Assembly (NCBI RefSeq): GCF_001668725.1
Contig: NZ_LZKL01000121.1
Span: forward strand, 1-64,000
Direction of reading: 5' to 3'
Length of the DNA: 64,000 nt
Source of the DNA: Mycobacterium sp. E787
GTDB lineage: Bacteria; Actinomycetota; Actinomycetes; Mycobacteriales; Mycobacteriaceae
The notes under the pieces were generated by a model. The model had not been told where the DNA came from. It did not search any database and was given only the letters and a program-made list of their open reading frames with translations. The position numbers and the translations under genes were made by a program. Below, one piece after another: positions 1 to 6,473 of this stretch (positions within the stretch are counted from its first letter, which is position 1; every line of letters begins with the position of its first letter).

Positions 1-425
1 CCGGACCCCTCGGCGAACGCGCCGACTGGTGGTGGTACGACCCCTTCCAACCCCAACCACCACCATCGACCAACTAGATTCGCGAACGGCACCACATCGA
101 AGCCCAAACAGATTGCAGCACAACCAAACTCGCTCGCACTATCCGGTGCGATCGGATCTCGATGCTCGCGACCCGCCGCCAGGCCCGGCTCGATGCCCCG
201 GGCTCTCCATCATGAGCCCCGCTGTCATGCCGTTGATTTGAGCGAAGTCGGGTCACTACAGAGTTGACCGAGCTGGTGCATCGGCGGAAAGCACCGCGCC
301 GAACGCGGGACGCTAGCCGATTCCCAACACGTCCGGCGCTAGGTTGAGGCGGTGTAGATCTCCCCACCACGGTTAGGGGCATACGTATCAGGGAGCGTCG
401 TACGGATCTGCCGCGGTGGGTATAC
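1..425. other. Left edge: no recognised gene upstream of modB
   Basis: Frame 1 of the plus strand is open from the window edge to a TGA at 262-264. Its residues are Pro/Thr/Asn-rich and then basic, with a PNHHHRPT stretch, and match no family I know. It may be the tail of an upstream gene or chance. Base composition is less GC-biased than in the flanking genes. From 265 to 425 I see only the presumed modB promoter region. The periplasmic molybdate-binding gene modA, which usually precedes modB, is not visible here. Confidence 0.3.
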
Positions 426-1187
426 GTGCCCGCCGCCGTGGGAGCCGCGTTCGTGGTGCTCCCACTGCTGGCGATCGCGATCAAGGTTGACTGGCCGAAC
501 TTCTGGTCGCTGATCACCAGCGCCTCGTCCAGGACGGCGCTGGCGCTGAGCCTGAAGACGGCCGCCGCCAGCACCGCCCTGTGTGTGCTGCTGGGAGTGC
601 CGATGGCGCTGGTGCTGGCCCGCAGCACCGCGCGCCCGGTGCGGATGCTGCGACCGCTGATCCTGCTACCGCTGGTGCTACCGCCGGTGGTGGGCGGCAT
701 CGCGTTGCTTTACGCGTTCGGCCGGGTCGGCTTGATCGGGCGCTACCTGGAGGCGGCCGGCGTCAGCATCGCCTTCAGCACCACCGCGGTGGTGCTGGCG
801 CAGACGTTCGTCTCGCTGCCGTTCCTGGTGATCTCCCTCGAGGGCGCCGCCCGCACCGCCGGAGCCGACTACGAGGTGGTGGCCGCGACGCTGGGCGCGC
901 GGCCCAGCGTGGTGTGGTGGCGGGTGACAATGCCGCTGCTGCTGCCGGGGCTGACGTCGGGAGCGGTGCTGGCGTTCGCCCGCTCGCTGGGGGAGTTCGG
1001 TGCGACGTTGACGTTCGCCGGCTCCCGGCAGGGCGTCACCCGGACGCTGCCGCTGGAGATCTACCTGCAGCGGGTGACCGACGCGAACGCCGCCGTGGCG
1101 CTGTCGATTCTGTTGGTGGTCGTGGCCGCACTGGTGGTGCTGGGCCTGGGCGCACGCCGGCTGACCGAGACCGACGTCAGCCGATGA
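426..1187 (+). CDS. modB: Molybdate ABC transporter permease ModB
   Basis: Integral membrane subunit of the high-affinity molybdate importer. The 253-residue product has about five hydrophobic helices. It carries the cytoplasmic EAA loop typical of ABC permeases around residues 140-175 (EGAARTAGADYEVVAATLGA), which docks onto the ATPase. It overlaps modC by ATGA at 1184-1187, so the two are translationally coupled. The start is the GTG at 426. In-frame sequence upstream (a TDLPRWVY-like stretch at 402-425) resembles the N-terminus I recall for M. tuberculosis ModB, but no ATG, GTG or TTG lies between the stop at 345-347 and 426. The true start is therefore uncertain. No modA is seen immediately upstream. 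Confidence 0.9.
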   Translation: MPAAVGAAFVVLPLLAIAIKVDWPNFWSLITSASSRTALALSLKTAAASTALCVLLGVPMALVLARSTARPVRMLRPLILLPLVLPPVVGGIALLYAFGRVGLIGRYLEAAGVSIAFSTTAVVLAQTFVSLPFLVISLEGAARTAGADYEVVAATLGARPSVVWWRVTMPLLLPGLTSGAVLAFARSLGEFGATLTFAGSRQGVTRTLPLEIYLQRVTDANAAVALSILLVVVAALVVLGLGARRLTETDVSR

Positions 1188-2281
1188 GCGAGCTGCAGCT
1201 GCGCGCCGTCGTCGCCGACCGCCGTCTGGATGTTGAGTTCTCGGTGTCGGCTGGCGAGGTGCTGGCCGTCCTGGGTCCCAACGGCGCCGGCAAGTCCACC
1301 GCGCTGCATGTCATCGCCGGCCTGGTTCGTCCCGACGAGGGGGTGGTGCGGTTCGGGGATCGGGTGCTGACCGACACCGCGGCCGGGGTGAACGTGGCAA
1401 CGCACGATCGACGGGTGGGGCTGCTACTGCAGGATCCGCTGCTGTTCCCGCACCTGAGCGTGGTCGGCAACGTCGCGTTCGGGCCGCACAGCCGTCGCGG
1501 GTTGTTTCGCCCATCCGGGGCCAACGGGAGGGCGACGGCGCTGCGCTGGCTGCGCGAGGTGGACGCCGAACGCCTCGCCGACCGCAAACCGCGGCAGCTC
1601 TCCGGGGGCCAGGCGCAGCGGGTGGCGATCGCCCGCGCGCTGGCGGCCGAACCCGATGTGTTGCTGCTCGACGAGCCACTGACCGGACTCGACGTAGCCG
1701 CGGCCGCCGGCATACGTGCGGTGCTGCGCGACGTGGTCAGCCGGACCGGTTGCGCGGTCGTCCTGGTCACCCATGAACTGCTCGACGTATTCACGCTGGC
1801 CGATCGGGTGCTGGTCCTCGAATCCGGGAGGATCGCCGAAATCGGCCCGGCGTCAAGCGTTCTCACCGCCCCGCGCAGTCATTTCGGCGCCCGCATCGCG
1901 GGCATCAACATCGTCGACGGCACCGTCGGGGACGACGGGTCGTTGCGCGACCACTCCGGCGCGCACTGGCAGGCAGCCCCAGGCCAGCGGCTGGACGCCC
2001 ACGTCGTCCACGCGGTCGCGGTGTTCCCACCCACGGCCGTCGCGGTGTACCGGGACCGGCCGCACGGCAGCCCACGCAATGCGGTCGAGGTGACGGTCGC
2101 CGAACTCGACGCCCGCGGGTCCGCGGTTCTGGTGCGGAGCCGGGAACAGCCGGACGGCGCACCCGGGCTGGCCGCAGAGATCACCGCGGACGCGGCCACG
2201 GAACTGCGGCTGACGCCGGGGGAGCGGGTGTGGTTCTCCGTCAAGGCCCACGAGGTGACGCTGTATCCGGCACCCCGGTGA
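1184..2281 (+). CDS. modC: Molybdate ABC transporter ATP-binding protein ModC
   Basis: Cytoplasmic ATPase driving molybdate import with ModB. It is 365 residues, close to the usual length. Walker A GPNGAGKST lies at residues 31-39, the signature LSGGQAQR at 139-146, and Walker B LLLDEP at about 160-165, followed by the D-loop GLD. The last ~110 residues form the oxyanion-sensing TOBE-type region of ModC proteins. The start is the ATG inside the ATGA overlap with modB, which indicates co-translation. The next gene, apa, follows after 96 bp and is probably separately transcribed. Confidence 0.93.
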   Translation: MSELQLRAVVADRRLDVEFSVSAGEVLAVLGPNGAGKSTALHVIAGLVRPDEGVVRFGDRVLTDTAAGVNVATHDRRVGLLLQDPLLFPHLSVVGNVAFGPHSRRGLFRPSGANGRATALRWLREVDAERLADRKPRQLSGGQAQRVAIARALAAEPDVLLLDEPLTGLDVAAAAGIRAVLRDVVSRTGCAVVLVTHELLDVFTLADRVLVLESGRIAEIGPASSVLTAPRSHFGARIAGINIVDGTVGDDGSLRDHSGAHWQAAPGQRLDAHVVHAVAVFPPTAVAVYRDRPHGSPRNAVEVTVAELDARGSAVLVRSREQPDGAPGLAAEITADAATELRLTPGERVWFSVKAHEVTLYPAPR

Positions 2282-2377
2282 CCTGCGGGGACCGCCCAAG
2301 GTTGCACATCGGCAACATCGGCAGAACTGCCGCACGGCACCCTTGCGTCACAGCGGTAACGCGGTAGGTTCGTCGCC

Positions 2378-3358
2378 ATGGAGCAGGTGGACGCGAACTC
2401 GACACGTCGCAAAGGATTCTGGGCGACGCTGGCGATCGCCACGGTGACCAGCGCGGGCGCGGTCGCCATCGCATTACCGGCGACGTCCAGCGCCGATCCG
2501 GAGACCCCGACCCCGGTCCCGCCGAGCACGACGGCCGCGCCCGCGCCCGCGCCGGCGACCACCACGACGCCGCCCCCGCCGGGCGCTCCCGGGGCGCCGC
2601 AGGCGCAACCGGGCGATCAGAACCCGGCGCCGCCCCCGCCACCGGTTGACCCGAACGCGCCACCGCCACCGGCCGTCGACCCCAACGCCGGCCGGATCGG
2701 CAACGCCGTCGGCGGCTTCAGCTTCGTGCTGCCCCCTGCGTGGGTCGAATCCGACGCGTCCCACCTGGACTACGGTTCGGAGTTGCTCAGCAAGACCACC
2801 GGACAGCCCCCGGCGCCCGGGCAGGCGCCGCCGGTCGCCAACGACACGCGCATCGTGATGGGCCGGCTGGACCAGAAGCTCTATGCCAGCGCCGAAGCCA
2901 CCAACGCCAAAGCCGCGGTGCGGCTCGGCTCGGACATGGGTGAGTTCTTCATGCCCTATCCCGGCACCCGGATCAACCAGACGAGCGAACCGCTGACCGC
3001 CGCCAACGGGATCACCGGAAGCGCGTCGTACTACGAGGTGAAGTTCAGCGATCCGTCCAAGCCCAACGGCCAGATCTGGACGGGCGTCGTCGGCTCGCCC
3101 TCGGCCGGGAACGGGCCCCCGCAGCGCTGGTTCGTGGTGTGGCTGGGGACCTCGAACGACCCGGTGGACCAGGGCGCGGCGAAGGCTCTCGCCGAGTCCA
3201 TCCAGCCGTGGACGCCGCCGGCCGCCCCGGCGCCGGCTCCCGGAGCCCCCGCGCCGGCCCCCGGTGCTCCCGCTCCCGCCCCGGCTCCGGGCCAGGCGCC
3301 CGCGGGCGAAGTCACTCCCGGTACCGCGCCGACGCCGCAGCGGAACGTGGCGAGCTGA
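2378..3358 (+). CDS. apa: Alanine/proline-rich secreted glycoprotein Apa (fibronectin attachment protein)
   Basis: Secreted mycobacterial adhesin (Apa, MPT32, FAP) that binds fibronectin and is O-mannosylated in M. tuberculosis. The 326-residue product has an N-terminal signal peptide of about 39 residues (basic RRK, hydrophobic core, then SSA-D). A Pro/Ala/Thr-rich segment follows at about 40-105, then a globular core at about 110-285, then a C-terminal Ala-Pro repeat tail. Length matches the M. tuberculosis protein. It follows modC, as I recall for the Rv1858-1860 order. A hairpin about 100 bp downstream could terminate it. Confidence 0.95.
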   Translation: MEQVDANSTRRKGFWATLAIATVTSAGAVAIALPATSSADPETPTPVPPSTTAAPAPAPATTTTPPPPGAPGAPQAQPGDQNPAPPPPPVDPNAPPPPAVDPNAGRIGNAVGGFSFVLPPAWVESDASHLDYGSELLSKTTGQPPAPGQAPPVANDTRIVMGRLDQKLYASAEATNAKAAVRLGSDMGEFFMPYPGTRINQTSEPLTAANGITGSASYYEVKFSDPSKPNGQIWTGVVGSPSAGNGPPQRWFVVWLGTSNDPVDQGAAKALAESIQPWTPPAAPAPAPGAPAPAPGAPAPAPAPGQAPAGEVTPGTAPTPQRNVAS

Positions 3359-3421
3359 CGGGCCGCCGGACCCCCTTTCGCTGACCCTCCCCGCCGGCCC
3401 GAATCCGGCAATTTGGCGCAT

Positions 3422-3445
3422 GTTTCATAGGGAGAAATGGGGTAT
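3422..3445 (+). promoter_or_regulatory. Possible sigma-F-type promoter before the small membrane protein
   Basis: GTTT at 3422-3425 and GGGTAT at 3440-3445 are separated by 14 bases. The mycobacterial SigF consensus is GTTT-N15-17-GGGTA, so the spacer is one base short. It sits 60 bp before the start of the GlsB/YeaQ-type gene, a family often stress-induced. A hairpin lies between this element and the gene. Confidence 0.35.
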
Positions 3446-3457
3446 TCCCTGGGCACG

Positions 3458-3477
3458 GCCCAGCGGTCCCGCTGGGC
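3458..3477 (+). terminator. Palindromic hairpin upstream of the membrane protein
   Basis: A perfect 9-bp inverted repeat (GCCCAGCGG, TC, CCGCTGGGC) is followed by TTT. It lies 100 bp after apa and 27 bp before the next start codon. It could terminate apa or act in the leader of the next gene. It has no long U-tract, as is common in mycobacteria. Confidence 0.45.
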
Positions 3478-3504
3478 TTTGCCACGGATTGCAAGGAGAC
3501 CCGT

Positions 3505-3807
3505 ATGGACGTCATCGCAGCAACCGAATTTCTTGCCCGATCATCCACCCTGACCAGCGTCGGCTGGATCGGCTACATCATCATCGGCGGTCTGGCGGGC
3601 GCGCTCGCCAGCCGGATCATGAGGGGCAGCGGAGCCGGCATCCTGATGGACATCGTGATCGGCATCGTCGGCGCGTTGATCGGTGGCTTCATCCTGAGTT
3701 TCTTCCTCAACACCGCCGGCGGCGGCTACATCTTCACCTTCTTCACCGCGCTGCTCGGATCGCTGATCCTGCTCTGGGTCGTGGGCATGGTGCGGCACCG
3801 GACCTGA
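3505..3807 (+). CDS. Small GlsB/YeaQ/YmgE-family membrane protein (Rv1861-like)
   Basis: 100-residue integral membrane protein. After a short N-terminus it has three hydrophobic segments, at about residues 18-35, 48-68 and 74-92. Glycine-rich small-residue patterns (IIGGLAGALASRIM, IGIVGALIGGF) are typical of the GlsB/YeaQ/YmgE 'transglycosylase-associated' family. The biochemical role of that family is not established. An AAGGAG ribosome binding site precedes the ATG. adhA starts 27 bp downstream on the same strand, so they may be co-transcribed. The location directly after apa matches Rv1861. Confidence 0.85.
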   Translation: MDVIAATEFLARSSTLTSVGWIGYIIIGGLAGALASRIMRGSGAGILMDIVIGIVGALIGGFILSFFLNTAGGGYIFTFFTALLGSLILLWVVGMVRHRT

Positions 3808-3834
3808 CCGCGGCTAACCCGGCATGATGTAGGC

Positions 3835-4863
3835 ATGGCCCGGGCGGCGACGACCACGACGATGCGCGCATGGCGGGTGCGCCGCCCGGGACCCATGGAG
3901 ACCGGCCCGCTCGAGCGGGTCACCGCCGAGGTGCCGAGGCCCCAACCATCGGAGTTGCTGGTCGCGGTGCGGGCATGCGGCGTGTGCCGCACCGACCTGC
4001 ACGTCGCCGAGGGCGACCTCCCGGTACACCGCGAGGGGGTGACGCCGGGCCACGAGGTGGTGGGCGAGGTCGTCGAAGTCGGCGCCGAGGCCGGTGATGA
4101 GTTCAAACCGGGGGACCGGGTGGGCATCGCCTGGCTGCGGCACACCTGTGGCGTGTGCAAGTACTGCCGGCGGGGCAACGAGAACCTCTGCCCGGACTCC
4201 CGCTACACCGGCTGGGACGCCGATGGTGGATACGCCGAATTCGCCACTGTCCCAGCAGCTTTCGCGCATCACCTGCCGAGCGGTTACAGCGACACCGAAC
4301 TGGCGCCGCTGCTGTGTGCGGGCATCATCGGGTACCGCTCCCTGCTGCGCGCCGAGCTGCCGCCGGGGGGACGGCTGGGTCTGTACGGCTTCGGCGGCAG
4401 CGCCCATATCACCGCGCAGGTGGCGTTGGCTCAGGGTGCCGAAGTGCACGTGATGACCCGCGGGGCCGACGCCCGCCGGCTGGCGCTGGAGCTCGGGGCG
4501 GCGTCGGCGCAGGGCGCCGCCGACCCGCCACCCGTGCCGCTGGACGCCGCGATCCTCTTTGCGCCGGTGGGGGAGCTGGTGCTGCCGGCGCTGGAGGCGC
4601 TGGACCGCGGCGGCACGCTGGCGATCGCGGGCATTCACCTCTCCGATATCCCGCCCCTGAACTACCAGCGCCACCTGTTTCAGGAACGCCAGGTACGGTC
4701 GGTCACCTCGAACACCCGCGCCGACGCGCGGGCCTTCCTGGACTTCGCCGGACAGCACCACATCGAGGTGACCACGCCGGAGTACCCGCTCGACCGGGCC
4801 GACGAGGCCCTGGCCGATCTCAGCGCCGGGCGCATCGCGGGCGCGGCGGTGCTGCTGGTCTGA
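3835..4863 (+). CDS. adhA: Zinc-dependent alcohol dehydrogenase AdhA
   Basis: Medium-chain dehydrogenase/reductase that oxidises alcohols with NAD(P); 342 residues. The GroES-like domain carries the catalytic zinc site (CGVCRTD around residues 48-54, GHE at 72-74). The structural zinc site follows (Cys105, Cys108, Cys111, Cys119). The Rossmann nucleotide loop reads GLYGFGGSAH, near residue 180. Its place after the Rv1861-like gene matches M. tuberculosis adhA (Rv1862). The in vivo substrate is unknown. It converges on the CPBP protease gene, with 7 bp between the coding ends. Confidence 0.92.
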   Translation: MARAATTTTMRAWRVRRPGPMETGPLERVTAEVPRPQPSELLVAVRACGVCRTDLHVAEGDLPVHREGVTPGHEVVGEVVEVGAEAGDEFKPGDRVGIAWLRHTCGVCKYCRRGNENLCPDSRYTGWDADGGYAEFATVPAAFAHHLPSGYSDTELAPLLCAGIIGYRSLLRAELPPGGRLGLYGFGGSAHITAQVALAQGAEVHVMTRGADARRLALELGAASAQGAADPPPVPLDAAILFAPVGELVLPALEALDRGGTLAIAGIHLSDIPPLNYQRHLFQERQVRSVTSNTRADARAFLDFAGQHHIEVTTPEYPLDRADEALADLSAGRIAGAAVLLV

Positions 4864-4864
4864 T

Positions 4865-4879
4865 TCGACCTCAGGTCGA
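4865..4879. terminator. Short dyad between convergent adhA and the CPBP gene
   Basis: TCGACC-N3-GGTCGA (extended arms TCGACCT/AGGTCGA) is a perfect dyad. It starts 2 bp after the adhA stop and overlaps the end of the converging CPBP gene. The same arms recur at 13045-13059. It could be a weak bidirectional terminator. Confidence 0.3.
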
Positions 4880-5611
4880 CAGGTGCCAGACCAGCGCCGC
4901 GGCCAGGGCACCGAGGCCGTTCAGCGACCAGTGCAGCGCGATCGGCGCGATCAGGCTGCCGCTGCGCCGGCGCAGCCAGCTGAAGACGAACCCGGCCGCC
5001 CCCGTCGCCAGCACCGCAAGCGTCACCCCGGCCAGCATCCCAGCGAAGCCGCCGCCGAACAGCCGGGTGAAGCCGACGTTGTTGCTGGTGAGCCCCAGCG
5101 AGGTGGCGACGTGCCACAGGCCGAACAGCAGCGACCCGCCCAGCGCCACCCCCCGGAAACCCCAGGCCCGGTTCAGCGCGCCGTGCAGCACACCCCGGAA
5201 GGCCAGCTCCTCGGGGATCACGGTCTGCAGCGGGATGATCACCATGGAGGCGACCAGCGCGCCGGAGATCGTGGCGTAGTGGTTGTTCAGGAACATCGGC
5301 CGGGTCATGGGCAACAGGATCCCCAGCGTGATAACCGCCGCGACGACGCCGACGGCGGCCAGCGCATACCCCAACCCGGACCGCCAGTGCTGCCGGCCCA
5401 GGCCGAGGTCGGCCCAGTCCAGACCCCGGGCGCGCATCAGGATCGCCAGGCCGACGGCGGCGGCCGGGACGGTGGCGATGCTGGCCCACGGCGTCGTGAA
5501 GTGCGCGATCAGGTTGGTCAGCACCAGCACCGCGACGACCACGGCGATGTCGAGGTGGACGTGGAACCGGTGCAGCGCCGAGGGCTGTGCGGCAGCGATG
5601 GCGTCGGGCAT
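4871..5611 (-). CDS. CPBP-family intramembrane metalloprotease (Rv1863c-like)
   Basis: Polytopic membrane protein of 246 residues with six to eight hydrophobic segments. The CPBP/Abi (CAAX protease-like) motifs are present: EE with a following Arg (PEELAFRG, Glu134-Glu135, Arg139), FGLWH with His167, and a third histidine in ALHWSLN (His227). These are the predicted metal and catalytic residues of this glutamic-type intramembrane protease family. Substrate is unknown. The gene lies back-to-back with adhA, as recalled for Rv1862/Rv1863c, and is followed upstream by the CGNR regulator on the same strand, 35 bp away. Confidence 0.85.
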   Translation of the reverse strand: MPDAIAAAQPSALHRFHVHLDIAVVVAVLVLTNLIAHFTTPWASIATVPAAAVGLAILMRARGLDWADLGLGRQHWRSGLGYALAAVGVVAAVITLGILLPMTRPMFLNNHYATISGALVASMVIIPLQTVIPEELAFRGVLHGALNRAWGFRGVALGGSLLFGLWHVATSLGLTSNNVGFTRLFGGGFAGMLAGVTLAVLATGAAGFVFSWLRRRSGSLIAPIALHWSLNGLGALAAALVWHLST

Positions 5612-5646
5612 CCGCCAAGTTTACCTGTGAGCCCCGTTTACCCGGC

Positions 5647-6210
5647 TCAGTCGGAGGAGGGCGCCCCGGCGGCGGCATGCTGACGGGCGCGGAACGCCTG
5701 GACCTTGGCCCGGTTGCCGCACGTGCCCATCCCACACCAATGCCGGTTGCGGGCCCGCGACGCGTCGATGTAGAGGCGGGTGCAGCGAGGAGCGGCGCAT
5801 TCCTTGACGCGCTCGATGTCGGGCCCGCCGTAGAGGTCGAGCAGATCGGCGGCCAGCACCGCGAGGAGCTGCGGCGCGGTGCCGTCGCGGCGCACGGATC
5901 CGTCCGGGTGCAACACGGGGGTGAGCTGGCGCTGGGCGGCCTGCTCATTGAGCAGGTCGACGTCGGCGACCTCGGGCGCGTCGCCGCTGAGCCTTGCCGA
6001 GACGACGCGATAGATGGCTTCGCGCAGCGCGATCGCCGTGGCCAGCTCGTCGTCGGTGATCTCGATCCCCGCATCCAGCAGCCCGGCCCCGACCGCCCAG
6101 TCCGACAGCCGTTGCGGGTCAGTCAGCAGTTCCTCGCGGGCCGACGTTCGATACCTCAGCGTGCCCACGAAGTCGAGGCATCGCCGACCGCCCACGTACT
6201 GGAACTTCAC
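5647..6210 (-). CDS. CGNR zinc-finger transcriptional regulator with ABATE domain
   Basis: 187-residue predicted DNA-binding regulator. Residues ~1-125 form the ABATE/DUF1470 region, a presumed ligand-sensing domain (LDFVGTL, ALREAIYRV). Residues 136-175 form a C-terminal CGNR treble-clef zinc finger with Cys138, Cys143, Cys159 and Cys164 in CGNR. The start is the GTG at 6210. The gene is divergent from a microprotein gene across 95 bp containing an obvious dyad (TGTAAC-N11-GTTACA) and extra half-sites, the likely autoregulatory operator. Targets and ligand are unknown. Confidence 0.88.
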   Translation of the reverse strand: MKFQYVGGRRCLDFVGTLRYRTSAREELLTDPQRLSDWAVGAGLLDAGIEITDDELATAIALREAIYRVVSARLSGDAPEVADVDLLNEQAAQRQLTPVLHPDGSVRRDGTAPQLLAVLAADLLDLYGGPDIERVKECAAPRCTRLYIDASRARNRHWCGMGTCGNRAKVQAFRARQHAAAGAPSSD

Positions 6211-6271
6211 GTAACCACCTTGACAGGTTTCACCGTCGGGCGCAAGATGTAACTATCCAAGATGGTTACAA
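6211..6271. promoter_or_regulatory. Operator cluster between the CGNR regulator and microprotein
   Basis: The dyad TGTAAC (6249-6254), N11, GTTACA (6266-6271) lies upstream of the microprotein. GTAACCACCTTG (6211-6222), abutting the regulator's start codon, is an inverted copy of CAAGATGGTTAC (6258-6269) with one mismatch. CAAGATGTAAC (6243-6253) is a third related half-site. Repeated half-sites in a divergent promoter next to a DNA-binding protein gene suggest its operator. Confidence 0.55.
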
Positions 6272-6305
6272 CGTGAAGGATCAGCTCGCACGAGAGGAGC
6301 AACCG

Positions 6306-6437
6306 ATGGCGACAACGATTTGGACGTTGCTCTCGATATTTGTCATCGCTCCCACGGGTGCTCTTGTCTTCGACAGGCCCCTCAACGGTAATTGGATCTG
6401 GCACATCGACGCCGAGAAGCCGAGGGACTATCGCTGA
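6306..6437 (+). CDS. 43-residue microprotein divergent from the CGNR regulator
   Basis: Forty-three codons start at an ATG preceded by a good GAGGAG ribosome binding site. The N-terminal ~22 residues are hydrophobic (TIWTLLSIFVIAPTGALVF), like a membrane anchor. A short polar tail follows (HIDAEKPRDYR). It is probably the first gene controlled by the operator cluster shared with the CGNR regulator. I recognise no family. It ends 37 bp before the converging phosphoketolase gene. Evidence is limited to the RBS, context and amphipathic composition. Confidence 0.5.
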   Translation: MATTIWTLLSIFVIAPTGALVFDRPLNGNWIWHIDAEKPRDYR

Positions 6438-6473
6438 GCTCGGGAGAGCCCGGCGCGCAAGATCACCCGCCCG

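Noticed and set aside
426..1187. modB as a pseudogene because of the missing upstream start
   Set aside because: The permease frame is complete from GTG 426 with all helices and the EAA loop, so it is probably functional.
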